A stretch of 64,000 nucleotides of DNA, from assembly GCA_026399735.1 (NCBI GenBank), contig JAPLQK010000024.1, positions 1-64,000 of the forward strand, in the 5' to 3' direction. This stretch comes from Pseudomonadota bacterium. GTDB taxonomy: Bacteria > Pseudomonadota > Gammaproteobacteria > Burkholderiales > Gallionellaceae. Under the pieces are notes generated by a model. The model had not been told where the DNA came from, did not search any database, and saw only the letters and a list, made by a program, of their open reading frames with translations. Position numbers and translations under genes: made by a program. Shown here piece after piece: positions 34,872 to 43,544 of the stretch (position 1 is the first letter of the stretch; the number at the start of each line of letters is the position of its first letter).

Positions 34872-35284
34872 TGAGCGCAAAGCTGCATGCAGTCGCGCCA
34901 CACACAGCGATCCATGACCACGATGATACCTGCCTGCTGTGCGCGTATCGCTGCCGCTTCGTGAATAACGCCATCTTGCAGCCAGAGCCGTTTAATGCCT
35001 AAATTAATGCAGATCTCCACGATGGCAGGAACATGCTCGGCGGCACGAAATACATCCACCATATCCGGTATTTCCGGCAGGCTTTCCAGATCCGGCCAGG
35101 CTTTTTCACCCAATACTTCGTTAATCATGGGGCGTACGGGAATAATACGATATCCCAGACTTTGCAGTCCTTTTGCCACCCGAAAACTCGGACGGGATTC
35201 GTTGGAGGACAAGCCGACCACCGCAACAGTGTGTATTTGTTGCAGCATCAGGCGGATGGCTTCAGTATCTGGATTGGTAAACAT
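34868..35284 (-). CDS. CoA-binding domain protein (YccU-like)
   Basis: A 138-residue CoA_binding-fold protein: VAVVGLSSNESRPSFRVAKGLQSLGYRIIPVRPM, VDVFRAAEHVPAIVEICINLGIKRLWLQDGVIHEAAAIRAQQAGIIVVMDRCV. This is the pattern of the YccU family, which binds CoA in a succinyl-CoA-synthetase-like Rossmann fold but has no established reaction. It overlaps tag by 4 bp, so the two are translationally coupled. Confidence 0.9.
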   Translation of the reverse strand: MFTNPDTEAIRLMLQQIHTVAVVGLSSNESRPSFRVAKGLQSLGYRIIPVRPMINEVLGEKAWPDLESLPEIPDMVDVFRAAEHVPAIVEICINLGIKRLWLQDGVIHEAAAIRAQQAGIIVVMDRCVWRDCMQLCAQ

Positions 35285-35464
35285 GTGGATATGGTATTAC
35301 AAACAGACAAGAATAGCTGTGCGCATTTTCCACAATATTCCCGCCGCTATCAAGGCTAGTCATGGACGAACACACTAAAAACCGCTATGCTTCGCCCGCT
35401 TTTGCAATGTAATAAATAATTTTTCTGTAAGTTCGGGTTGTAACAATTGCAATTTTCACCATAC

Positions 35465-35524
35465 GCGCCCGTAGCTCATTTGGATAGAGTATTGGTTTCC
35501 GAAGCTTACGGTCATTCGGGCGTT
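35465..35524 (+). pseudogene. Truncated tRNA-Arg-like copy lacking the T arm
   Basis: This 60-nt sequence closely matches the intact tRNA-Arg 115 bp downstream through the acceptor 5' strand (GCGCCCG), D arm (AGCTCATTTGGATAGAGT) and anticodon loop (TTCCGAA). The anticodon stem is mismatched, the whole T arm is missing, and an acceptor 3' strand (CGGGCGT) follows directly, without CCA. It cannot be a normal tRNA. It is probably left from a duplication or from integration of mobile DNA at this tRNA gene. Confidence 0.7.
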
Positions 35525-35579
35525 ATAGTGTAAAATGACCGTTGGTTCAATTTGTAGTATTCGTGCCTTTTCAAAATAC

Positions 35580-35656
35580 GCGCTCGTAGCTCAGCTGGAT
35601 AGAGTATCGGTTTCCGAAGCCGAGGGTCGTGGGTTCGACTCCCGCCGAGCGCACCA
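35580..35656 (+). tRNA. tRNA-Arg (anticodon CCG)
   Basis: A 77-nt cloverleaf. The acceptor stem GCGCTCG pairs with CGAGCGC. The anticodon stem TCGGT/GCCGA encloses the loop TTCCGAA with anticodon CCG, and the T arm is GTGGGTTCGACTCCCGC-like. CCA is genomically encoded at 35654-35656. This tRNA reads CGG. Its 3' end is a frequent integration target, and element debris follows it. Confidence 0.95.
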
Positions 35657-35709
35657 AATTCAGACTTATGGTCATGTGACTTGAGGTCATCGAAATCTTC
35701 CAAAAAGTC

Positions 35710-35728
35710 TTGGTGACCTTTTGGTGAC
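35710..35728 (+). repeat. Paired TTGGTGAC repeats, arm-site remnant
   Basis: TTGGTGAC occurs at 35710-35717 and again at 35721-35728, 11 bp apart, about 54 bp after the tRNA end. The layout parallels the paired GGGGGTATC units at the ends of the island at 10.1-24.8 kb. Together with the excisionase and integrase fragments that follow, it suggests arm-type binding sites of an element once integrated in the tRNA. Confidence 0.5.
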
Positions 35729-35744
35729 TACGTAAAATCCAACT

Positions 35745-35915
35745 TGTTCACTTATTAAAAATTATGACAGCGTGCTAATCGAAGGCGTTCATTACTTCCG
35801 TCCATTTGGCGGTAGGAAGATTCTGTATATATGGAAAGTCATTAAACGCGACATGAAAAATTCATTCACCCATTTTGGAATTCCAATGGCAAACGGGGAG
35901 GTGTGTAATGGCTAG
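35745..35915 (+). pseudogene. Excisionase/AlpA-like fragment
   Basis: The frame reads DSVLIEGVHYFRPFGGRKILYIWKVIKRDM before stopping at 35913-35915. The GVHYFRPFGGRKILYIW pattern is typical of the C-terminal wing of excisionase-like DNA-binding proteins next to phage integrases. There is no proper start, so the N-terminal half is missing. It overlaps the integrase fragment that follows (start 35908), as in intact elements. Confidence 0.55.
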
Positions 35916-36015
35916 CATTCAAACACGAAAAAGGGATAACACCCTGATTATCGGTTTCTATAATAAAGGTGCTCGCTGTCGCGAACAAACTGCCCTCACT
36001 GACAACGCAGCTAAG
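35908..36015 (+). pseudogene. Integrase N-terminal fragment (DUF3596 arm-binding domain)
   Basis: An ATG at 35908 opens MASIQTRKRDNTLIIGFYNK and GARCREQTALTDNAAK, which match the N-terminal arm-binding domain (DUF3596) of tyrosine integrases. The match ends near 36015, where the sequence becomes the antisense of a PAS-domain fragment. The catalytic domain is gone. A deletion or rearrangement fused the two. This is the clearest sign of a decayed integrative element at tRNA-Arg. Confidence 0.7.
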
Positions 36016-36431
36016 TGCGGAAATATTACGCGAAATGGTCAATATCGTTTCCACCTCTCCCAGCGTCCCGAATTCCGGCACAACACTTGTGTGGTAGTGC
36101 TTAACAGTGCCATCTGCATCCACAATTTCGGATTCAAATAGTCCTGGTGCGCCGGTCAAAAGCGCCTGTCTTAGTACTTCGGTGGCATCCTTTATTGGCT
36201 TCGGAAAGTCTTGGTCTTGCACGGCCTTGCCCAATAAAGAAGAAACATCTATACCGGTCAATTGCGTCAATGCCTGGTTGGCATAAACCAGCTCAATGTG
36301 GCAGACTTTTCCTGCGTTGATAACTGGATAGGCCACTCCATTTCATCAAGTTCGACATGAGCGCGGCAACCAACGGCAGTCGGCATATTAACAAACGCAT
36401 CCAGCGAAAGTCGAGCCACATGGTCAGCCAT
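36016..36431 (-). pseudogene. PAS-domain signalling-protein fragment
   Basis: Leftward, the frame from 36336 reads a PAS domain core: VYANQALTQLTGIDVSSLLGKAVQDQDFP, then LFESEIVDADGTVKHYHTSVVPEFGTLGEVETILTISRNIS. It begins at a GTG in mid-domain. Upstream, in a second frame, MADHVARLSLDAFVNMPTAVGC from 36431 looks like its N-terminus, so a frameshift near 36340 splits it. Its 3' end is cut at about 36016 by the integrase fragment. It is probably a decayed PAS-type diguanylate cyclase or histidine kinase. Confidence 0.6.
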
Positions 36432-36468
36432 TAGATATTTTGATTAATCAGTTGCTCAGATCAAGTTG

Positions 36469-36570
36469 TCATGTTGCTTCAATAACATCGGCAAAATCAG
36501 GCACCTCTCCAAAAACCATTCCCGACATCGCTTGATAATCTCGCTTGAGCGCGTTCTCCATAGCTGATGT
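36469..36570 (-). other. Possible C-terminal gene fragment
   Basis: A leftward frame ending at 36469 reads MENALKRDYQAMSGMVFGEV and PDFADVIEAT before its stop. The RDYQAMSGMVFGEVPDF pattern resembles the C-terminus of nucleotidyltransferase (AbiEii-type) toxins, but only this tail is present and I could not confirm it. It lies between the PAS fragment and the stop of the REC-PAS-GGDEF-EAL gene. Confidence 0.22.
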
Positions 36571-36614
36571 AGTTTTCGAGCCATTTCCGTTATCTGACCT
36601 CCCAGATAGCTGAA

Positions 36615-39506
36615 TCAGCTTTGTTCTAACAATACCTCAAACTGCTCAATTGGAACCGGTTTGCTAAAAAAGTATCCCTGATAAGCCATGCAGTCATATT
36701 TTTTAAGCATAACCAGTTGCGCTTCAACCTCGACTCCTTCGGCAATCACATTCAGTCGGAAGTTTATCGCCAAATCGATGATGGTTTTTACCATAACCGC
36801 ATCATTTGGATCGGTGGTCATGTCACGGACAAAGCTCTGATCTATCTTAATCTGGTCCAGCGGCAATTGCTTCAAGTACGACAAGGACGAATAGCCCGTG
36901 CCGAAATCATCCATCGACAGCATGACACCGAGCGCTTTTAAAGCATGCATCTTAGTCACTATGTCGGCAACATCATTCAGCACCACGCTCTCGGTTAACT
37001 CAAGTTTTAAACTGGACGGCAACACTTCATGCATGCGCAGCACGGAAGATACTTTTTCCACAAAGTCATGCTGCTTGAATTGTTGAGCACTCACATTCAC
37101 AGCAAGTGTCAGGTGACGAGTCTTCTCGGAAGATGCCCAAACGCCAAGTTGGCTGCAAGCAGTATCCAGCACCCAATCTCCCAGTTCGAGGATTAACGAG
37201 CTTTCCTCTGCAATCGGAATGAATTTAATCGGGGAAATCATCCCGCGCGTCGGATGTATCCAACGTATCAATGCCTCTGCCCCAATCGGACGAAGTTCGT
37301 TATCTACCTGTATCTGATAGTGCAATTGCAGTTGCCGATCAGGGACAGCATGACGCAAGTCAGCTTCCAGCGCAGCCCGGGTTTCAACTGCCAACTGCAT
37401 CGCAGGATCAAAGAAACGCACTGCATTTCGCCCGTTATCTTTGACTTGGTACATTGCCATGTCGGCATGTTTTAGAAGTGTATCAGCGGACTCTTTATTG
37501 CCGAGGTACAAACACACTCCGATACTGGGTGAGCTGTGCTGTTCATTACCATTTAGCTGGTATGGCAGCGTTAGCGCGACACGTATTTTCTCGGCAATCA
37601 TCGCAACTTTGCGTGACGCTTCCTCCGTGTTTTCATCAATTTCTTCAAGCAAAACAACAAACTCATCACCGCCCAAACGAGCTACGGTATCTACTTCACG
37701 TATGCAAGACTGGATGCGCTGAGCTACTTCAATCAATAACAAATCACCATAATCATGACCTAGAGTATCGTTAATGGTTTTGAATCTATCCAGATCAAGA
37801 AACAGGATCGCGCCATATTGATGGTTGCGCGCAGTCGTTGATAGTGCCGAGCGCAGACGATCTATCAGTAAGCGTCGATTGGGTAGGTGGGTCAACGCAT
37901 CATAGAACGCAAGATTATGAATTTCTTCATCGGCTTTTTTTCGTTCGGTAATGTCGCTAAAAATGGCAACGTAGGCGGTGATTTTTTCAGTATTATCCTT
38001 TACAGCAGTAATGGTCAGCCACTTTGGATAAATCTGTCCGCTCTTGCGTTTATCCCATATCTCGCCGCTCCAAGTGCCGTGGGTCAACAGTTGCTGCCAC
38101 ATGTCCTCATAAAATTTTCTATCCTGACGTCCGGAGCCGAAAATACGCGGATTCTTGCCCAATACGTCTTCCGAGCTATAACCGGTAATGTCCTGAAACG
38201 CTTTGTTGACGCGAATAATGTTGGCGTTAACATCGGTGATCACGATGGCTTCGTGAGTTTCAAATGCAACAGACGATTCCCGCAGGCGATCTTCAATCAA
38301 TTTTCGTTCAGTGATATCGTCACACATCGTGGCGAAAAAACGTCCCTCCAGCGCAAAAGCTTGAATATGAAATTGTCTTTGCTTTGGCGCAAAGTAATAT
38401 TCGAATTCTTCAGGCTTACCGGTTTCGATGACACGCACAAAAGTGTTGAGCAGCAAGGAATCAATCGAGCCATAGATTTCGCCGGACAGCTTACCGAGAA
38501 CCTGATTTACAGTAAGTCCGGTATGTTTTTCAAAGAAAGGATTTACTTTGATTGTCCGGAAATCCACGGGAAATCCGTCTGCACCATAGATCATTTCGTA
38601 CATCGCTATCGCTTCGGTCGAATTGACAAATAAGGCTTCAAAACGGGAATCGCTACGAGCCAATTCTTCATTATGGTGTTGTTGCAGGTCAAATTCGACC
38701 TTGGCAAGAAGACGACGATTTTCCAGCAGAGATGATATGCGCACCAACAGTTCGTTCTCCGCTATTGGCTTTAGGATGTAGTCAGTCACGCCCAGATTGT
38801 ATAATTCGAGGCGACGCGTAGGATCGTTAAAAGCCGTCACAGCTATAATAGGAATATCTCCTTTAGAATCTGTCCGGCGGCGAATTTGATTTGCCAGTGC
38901 AACCCCGCTCATCGTGCCCTCAAGTACGATGTCCGTCAGCACTAAGTCGTAGTCATTTTCATGAAATTGCAATAAAGCTGCTTCTGCTGATGAAAATGCA
39001 TCGACTACAAGCCCACGATTCTCAAGTATTGCCTTGAGAATAAGACGCTGGCTTCTTTCGTCTTCAACGTACAGCACGCGCCCGAAGATTCTTGTATGCG
39101 CTGAGGGAAAGCGCTTTATAAAGGCCAGAAGCTGATCAATATCCTTTCTGCGAAAAACATCTGTCACACCAGCGGGAAGTGCATCAACAAGGTCATTCGT
39201 ACTGTCACCGGAAGCTATCAGTACAAAGGGCTTCGGGGCATGTTGTGTTAGGTCGCGCACTCTACGGCATAGCTCGATGCCGCCTATGTCAGGCAAATAA
39301 TAACTGGCACAAACGAAATCAACGTATTGGCTGCTAATTAGTTTTAGTGCGTCTTCGCCATTGCTGCAAACAAACAGCTCACAGTCATCCTCACTTAGCG
39401 TTGCTTTGAAAATATTCTGAAAAGTTCTACTATCTTCAACTAACAAAATCTTCCGGCGAAGAAATGGAATTTTTTTCTTGATGTTATTTTTAGCTGCGGT
39501 TTGCAT
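36615..39506 (-). CDS. REC-REC-PAS-PAS-GGDEF-EAL c-di-GMP signalling protein
   Basis: A 963-residue cytoplasmic protein. Two receiver domains (about residues 17-130 and 140-260) lead to two PAS domains (about 290-400 and 410-530), a GGDEF domain (RLGGDEFVVLLEE) and an EAL domain (EALIRW, NVSAQQF, ELTESV, DDFGTGYSS, KIDQSF). The second receiver has its phospho-acceptor Asp (LVLTDIVLEG), but in the first the equivalent position is Ser (CASYYLPDIGG). GGDEF and EAL motifs are both intact, so it may make or degrade c-di-GMP according to a partner kinase and a PAS-bound signal. No kinase gene is adjacent. Confidence 0.9.
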   Translation of the reverse strand: MQTAAKNNIKKKIPFLRRKILLVEDSRTFQNIFKATLSEDDCELFVCSNGEDALKLISSQYVDFVCASYYLPDIGGIELCRRVRDLTQHAPKPFVLIASGDSTNDLVDALPAGVTDVFRRKDIDQLLAFIKRFPSAHTRIFGRVLYVEDERSQRLILKAILENRGLVVDAFSSAEAALLQFHENDYDLVLTDIVLEGTMSGVALANQIRRRTDSKGDIPIIAVTAFNDPTRRLELYNLGVTDYILKPIAENELLVRISSLLENRRLLAKVEFDLQQHHNEELARSDSRFEALFVNSTEAIAMYEMIYGADGFPVDFRTIKVNPFFEKHTGLTVNQVLGKLSGEIYGSIDSLLLNTFVRVIETGKPEEFEYYFAPKQRQFHIQAFALEGRFFATMCDDITERKLIEDRLRESSVAFETHEAIVITDVNANIIRVNKAFQDITGYSSEDVLGKNPRIFGSGRQDRKFYEDMWQQLLTHGTWSGEIWDKRKSGQIYPKWLTITAVKDNTEKITAYVAIFSDITERKKADEEIHNLAFYDALTHLPNRRLLIDRLRSALSTTARNHQYGAILFLDLDRFKTINDTLGHDYGDLLLIEVAQRIQSCIREVDTVARLGGDEFVVLLEEIDENTEEASRKVAMIAEKIRVALTLPYQLNGNEQHSSPSIGVCLYLGNKESADTLLKHADMAMYQVKDNGRNAVRFFDPAMQLAVETRAALEADLRHAVPDRQLQLHYQIQVDNELRPIGAEALIRWIHPTRGMISPIKFIPIAEESSLILELGDWVLDTACSQLGVWASSEKTRHLTLAVNVSAQQFKQHDFVEKVSSVLRMHEVLPSSLKLELTESVVLNDVADIVTKMHALKALGVMLSMDDFGTGYSSLSYLKQLPLDQIKIDQSFVRDMTTDPNDAVMVKTIIDLAINFRLNVIAEGVEVEAQLVMLKKYDCMAYQGYFFSKPVPIEQFEVLLEQS

Positions 39507-39672
39507 TGTAATTGATACTCAAGTAAATTCAGATTGTCAGATATTGCCCTTACCCTAGTCCATCGACCCGTATTATTGCGCGGCAAAAAAGCGGACGTTC
39601 GAGTTTTCGCCTAAGTGGTTTTTTCAGTCTACCAGAAACCTACTTTTCGCCAATTAACGCTGTCGAGAGGAG

Positions 39673-40263
39673 ATGCTGGCATTTTATTACATATCTCAAT
39701 CCTGCCGCAGTAACGCATCAAACTGTTCAATCTATCGGGCGGGACGAGGGTTGGATCATAGTGAGGTCGCATCGTTGGCATTGTGCGACTGGATCAGAAA
39801 CGGCATCAATCTGATCATCACGGGACCTACGGGCTGCGGCAAGACGTGGCTGGGTTGCGCGCTGGGAAATCAGGCATGCCGTCAAGGATTGACGGTGCTG
39901 TTCCAGCGGTTGCCGCTGTTGCTGGAAGATCTGGCGGTTTCGCATGGGGACGGCAGTTTTCGCAAGCGGCTCGCTCAGCTGGCCAAGGTCGATCTTTTAA
40001 TTTTGGATGACTTTGGGATGGCGACGCTCAATGCGGTGGGCCGGAATGATTTGCTGGAGGTGATTGAGCAGCGTTGCGGCAATCGTTCGACCTTGCTGAC
40101 CAGTCAATTGCCGGTGAACCGTTGGCACGATTATTTGAGTGGCGGCAACCCGACGGTGGCGGATGCGATTCTGGACCGTCTGGTCGGCGGATCGAACCGG
40201 ATCGAGCTCAAAGGGGAGTCGATGCGCAAGATGCGCGCCAAGAATAAAACTTCTATCACTTAA
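39673..40263 (+). pseudogene. IstB-like ATPase, N-terminally truncated
   Basis: A 196-residue frame matching the C-terminal three quarters of IstB, the AAA+ helper of IS21 transposition. It has Walker [11 protein letters not shown], Walker [10 protein letters not shown] and the C-terminal [36 protein letters not shown]. Normal IstB is about 240-260 residues; the DNA-binding N-terminus is lost, and the match begins around [15 protein letters not shown]. The first 20 residues of the frame are not IstB-like. It is probably non-functional. Confidence 0.8.
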
Positions 40264-40298
40264 AAGCGTTCCCTGACAAAATCACCAAGAGGTTTGAT

Positions 40299-40517
40299 AT
40301 GCCCGATACTTCCAAAATGCATCCGCTGTTGCCATCGGATTTGCCACATCTATCTGACGAAGCTGCCGTTGAAGTGCTCGACTTTCTGCACGAGTTGGTC
40401 TTTCGCTTCGAGGCGCATTACTGCGGGCAGATTCACCGACATTACGATCAGCAAGAACAGGCGCAACGATTGTCGAAAATTGCAGCAGGTGTGAGATTTA
40501 GCGATCCGCCTTTCTGA
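40299..40517 (+). CDS. Small IS-associated accessory protein
   Basis: A 72-residue protein (MPDTSKMHPLLPSDLPHLSDEAAVEVLDFLHELVFRFEAHYCGQIHRHY...DPPF) of a type that often follows istB in IS21-like elements: an acidic helical start, FLHELVFRFEAHY, and a DPPF end. Its role is unknown. It lies 36 bp after the istB remnant and looks intact. Confidence 0.6.
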   Translation: MPDTSKMHPLLPSDLPHLSDEAAVEVLDFLHELVFRFEAHYCGQIHRHYDQQEQAQRLSKIAAGVRFSDPPF

Positions 40518-40554
40518 TATAACTAAATAGTAATGGCAATTTAGACTCGCCCGA

Positions 40555-40647
40555 GTGGCGGGTTTATGTCGGAACGGGTGGCGGGTTTGGGTTCGGAATC
40601 AGTGGCGGGTTTGGGATTGGAATGAGTGGCGGAGTTCATCGGAATAC
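40555..40647 (+). repeat. Four tandem 24-bp IS21-type end repeats
   Basis: GTGGCGGGTTT...CGGAA-like units begin at 40555, 40578, 40602 and 40626 (23-24 bp periods). The last is GTGGCGGAGTTCATCGGAAT. Such spaced copies at an IS end are transposase-binding sites. They are the right end of the remnant. Confidence 0.75.
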
Positions 40648-40701
40648 ACAGTCAACACTGGTTGAGCCGGGTTATTGCCGTTGCATGTTATTATCACAGC
40701 C

Positions 40702-41577
40702 ATGAAATCTCATCCTGACTCTCTGCGCCGCTTCTTGTTCGAACATGCACCGATCCGCGGTGAACGTGTGCATCTGGACACCTCATGGCGCAGCGTGCTG
40801 AAACGCCACGACTACCCGCCACTGTTACGCCAGATGATGGGGGAGTTGACTGCGGCCGCTGTGCTGCTGGCTGCCACGCTCAAACTGGACGGCTCGCTCC
40901 TGTTGCAAATACAGGGAACTGGCCAGATCAAATTGCTGGTAGTGGAATGCAGCGGAAACCTGAAACTGCGTGCAACCGCGAAGTGGGAGGGCTTGTTGCA
41001 AGGCAGTTTATCTGAACTTTTCGGGGACGGGCGCTTCGTCATCACGCTCGTCCAAAAGGATGGCAAACCGGCTTATCAGGGTATCGTAGAACTGGAAGGG
41101 GAGAGTGTTGCAGAAATTTTGCAGAACTACCTGTCCCGTTCCGAACAATTGGAGACCCGGTTGTGGCTGGCGGCCGACGAAAACTCGGCTTCAGGGATGC
41201 TGCTGCAGAAGCTGCCTGATCAGGCTGAAAGTGATGCCGATGCCTGGTCGCGCTTCACACAACTGGCTGACACATTGCGTCCTGATGAGCTGATGCAGTT
41301 GCCGACTGAGGCGTTGCTGCACAGGCTCTTCCACGAGGAAGATGTGCGCTTATTTGAAGAGCAGCCTGTTTCGTTCCATTGCACCTGTACCCGCGACAAC
41401 GTCGCGCAGATGCTGCAAATGTTCGGCATTGAGGAAGTCGAGGCTATCCTGACCGAACGACAAACCATCGAGGTGCATTGTGAATTCTGCAATCACCGCT
41501 ACGAATTCGACAAGGTCGATGCGGCACAGATATTTTCTGTGACCGCAGCAGTGGCGACCAGCGAAATTCGCCATTAG
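40702..41577 (+). CDS. hslO: Redox-regulated chaperone Hsp33
   Basis: A 291-residue holdase chaperone activated by oxidation. The redox switch is intact: CTC in SFHCTCTRDN and CEFC in VHCEFCNHRYEF, four Cys that bind zinc when reduced. The N-terminal domain shows GELTAAAVLLAATLKLDGSLLLQIQGTG. The ATG at 40702 gives the usual N-terminus (MKSHPDSLRRFLFE); an in-frame TTG nine codons earlier is unlikely to be used. It follows the IS21 remnant, so its native promoter region may be altered. Confidence 0.95.
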   Translation: MKSHPDSLRRFLFEHAPIRGERVHLDTSWRSVLKRHDYPPLLRQMMGELTAAAVLLAATLKLDGSLLLQIQGTGQIKLLVVECSGNLKLRATAKWEGLLQGSLSELFGDGRFVITLVQKDGKPAYQGIVELEGESVAEILQNYLSRSEQLETRLWLAADENSASGMLLQKLPDQAESDADAWSRFTQLADTLRPDELMQLPTEALLHRLFHEEDVRLFEEQPVSFHCTCTRDNVAQMLQMFGIEEVEAILTERQTIEVHCEFCNHRYEFDKVDAAQIFSVTAAVATSEIRH

Positions 41578-41618
41578 CGCTTTCCGCCCGTTCAGCAGCG
41601 GAATTTATTCGGAAAGCG
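41578..41618. terminator. Hairpin after hslO
   Basis: A 9-bp inverted repeat (CGCTTTCCG at 41578-41586, CGGAAAGCG at 41610-41618) begins directly after the hslO stop codon. No clear T-tract follows, so termination would be weak or factor-assisted. Confidence 0.4.
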
Positions 41619-41660
41619 GGCCTGAACTTTCCATCTTGTATCTTACAAGTTAGAATTGAA

Positions 41661-41680
41661 TTCGCCATAAATCTGGCGAA
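41661..41680. terminator. Hairpin downstream of glmS
   Basis: TTCGCCA / TGGCGAA, a 7-bp stem with a 6-base loop, in the convergent gap 15 bp from the glmS stop. The leftward T-tract is poor. It is a plausible but weak terminator for glmS. Confidence 0.4.
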
Positions 41681-41694
41681 ATTGCAACAATCCA

Positions 41695-43521
41695 TCACTC
41701 TACCGTGACGGACTTCGCAAGATTACGAGGCTTGTCTACATCGGTACCTTTTTGCAGCGCCACGTAATATGCCAGCATTTGCAGCGGAATCGTGTGCAGG
41801 ATGGGACTCAGGTAACCTGCGTGTTCGGGCATTTGCATGATGTGAACGCCATCTTCCGCACGAATATGCGTATTCGCATCGGCGAATACATACAACTCGC
41901 CACCACGTGCGCGGACTTCATGCAGATTTGATTTCAATTTTTCCAGCAGCACATCATTCGGTGCGACCGAGATCACCGGCATATCCTTGTCAACCAGTGC
42001 CAGCGGCCCGTGTTTGAGCTCTCCGGCAGGATAAGCTTCAGCATGAATATACGAAATCTCCTTGAGCTTGAGCGCACCTTCCAGCGCGATCGGATAATGC
42101 AGGCCGCGTCCCAGGAACAAGGCATGCTGCTTATTGGCAAACTGCTCGGCCAATTTTGCGATCTGCGGTTCCAGATCCAGTACCTTTTGTGTGGCGGCCG
42201 GCAAATGACGCAACGCCTGCAAATGCTGCTGTTCGGCCTCAAACGTCAAACGATTTCGCTGCTTGGCCAACACCAGCGTCAACAGGAACAGCGCTACCAG
42301 CTGCGTGGTAAACGCCTTGGTTGAAGCCACGCCGATCTCCGGGCCCGCGCGCGTCAGGAAACGCAACTTGGCCAGCCTGACCAGCGCACTTTCCGGCACG
42401 TTACAGATTGCAAGTGTGTGAATATGGCCCAATGCAATCGCGTGATTGAGTGCTGCCTGCGTATCGGCTGTTTCACCCGATTGTGAAAGCACCACAACCA
42501 GCGTTTTCGGATCCGGAACACTGGTTCGGTAACGATATTCACTGGCGATTTCCACCGTGCATCGAATACCGGCAATTTCCTCCAGCCAGTAGCGCGCGAC
42601 CAGTCCTGCGTGATAGCTGGTGCCGCAAGCCAGAATTAAAATACTGTCAATTGCCAAAAAAGATGCGGCGGCTTCGGCACCAAATATTCCCGGAACGATG
42701 GATTGACTGTTGCAGACGGCTTCGAGAGTATCTGCTATCGCCTGAGGTTGTTCGTGAATTTCCTTCTGCATGTAGTGGCGATAATTCCCCAGCGACACGC
42801 TTTCGTTGCTGATTTCGCTGATCTGAACAGGGCGCACAATCAGATTGCCGGCAGCATTGTAAATGCGATAACTCAGCCGCTCGATTTCAACCACATCCCC
42901 TTCTTCAAGATAGATGACCCGACTTGTCACGGGCAATAATGCCGACACATCCGACGCGATGAAATTTTCACCGATACCGATTCCCATCAGCAAGGGACTA
43001 CCGCGTCGCGAGCAAATCAGCTGATCCGGATTATCTGCAGCAATAACCCCGATGGCATAGGCGCCAATCAGTTCAGTCAGCGCCGCACGGGTCGCATCCA
43101 GCAAAGACTTGCCGGTCACATAATGACTGTGAACAAGATGTGCAATGACTTCCGTATCCGTGTCTGAGGTGAATTCGTATCCGTCTGCCGTCAGGCGGGT
43201 ACGCAACATTTCGTAGTTTTCAATAATGCCGTTATGCACAACCGAAATCAAATCGCAGCTCATGTGTGGATGCGCATTGCGTTCGCTCGGTATGCCATGC
43301 GTCGCCCATCGGGTATGCGCGATACCGATCAATCCGCGGGTATCTGCACTCTTGATCACGAGCTCGGCGACACGCCCGGTGCTTCTGACCCGCTCCAGAC
43401 GACCGTCATGTACCACGACCAGTCCTGCTGAGTCATAGCCCCGATATTCCAGTCGCTGCAATCCTTCCAAAAGGATAGGAACAACATTGCGTTGTGCTAC
43501 TGCGCCTACGATTCCACACAT
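41695..43521 (-). CDS. glmS: Glutamine-fructose-6-phosphate aminotransferase
   Basis: A 608-residue enzyme making glucosamine-6-phosphate, the first step of UDP-GlcNAc synthesis. The N-terminal glutaminase starts MCGIVGAV, with catalytic Cys2, and has [16 protein letters not shown]. Two SIS isomerase domains follow ([57 protein letters not shown]), and the C-terminus [11 protein letters not shown] contains the ring-opening Lys. Length and motifs are standard. It is 98 bp downstream of glmU in the same direction, with a tandem-repeat spacer between; no glmS ribozyme is present. Confidence 0.98.
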   Translation of the reverse strand: MCGIVGAVAQRNVVPILLEGLQRLEYRGYDSAGLVVVHDGRLERVRSTGRVAELVIKSADTRGLIGIAHTRWATHGIPSERNAHPHMSCDLISVVHNGIIENYEMLRTRLTADGYEFTSDTDTEVIAHLVHSHYVTGKSLLDATRAALTELIGAYAIGVIAADNPDQLICSRRGSPLLMGIGIGENFIASDVSALLPVTSRVIYLEEGDVVEIERLSYRIYNAAGNLIVRPVQISEISNESVSLGNYRHYMQKEIHEQPQAIADTLEAVCNSQSIVPGIFGAEAAASFLAIDSILILACGTSYHAGLVARYWLEEIAGIRCTVEIASEYRYRTSVPDPKTLVVVLSQSGETADTQAALNHAIALGHIHTLAICNVPESALVRLAKLRFLTRAGPEIGVASTKAFTTQLVALFLLTLVLAKQRNRLTFEAEQQHLQALRHLPAATQKVLDLEPQIAKLAEQFANKQHALFLGRGLHYPIALEGALKLKEISYIHAEAYPAGELKHGPLALVDKDMPVISVAPNDVLLEKLKSNLHEVRARGGELYVFADANTHIRAEDGVHIMQMPEHAGYLSPILHTIPLQMLAYYVALQKGTDVDKPRNLAKSVTVE

Positions 43522-43544
43522 GATAGATAACCTAAAAAGTTGTT

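Larger units (their letters stand above)
39660..40650 (+). mobile_element. IS21-family element, right-hand remnant
   Basis: The segment holds an N-terminally truncated istB, a small accessory ORF and, at the end, four tandem copies of a 24-bp repeat that resemble IS21-type terminal repeats. The istA transposase and the left end are missing. The right tip is probably the CA after GGAATACA at about 40649-40650. It lies 50 bp upstream of hslO and cannot transpose by itself. Confidence 0.7.

Noticed and set aside
36469-36570. Confident call of an AbiEii-type nucleotidyltransferase toxin fragment
   Set aside because: Only about 30 residues match the impression. It is kept as a low-confidence fragment, not a named gene.
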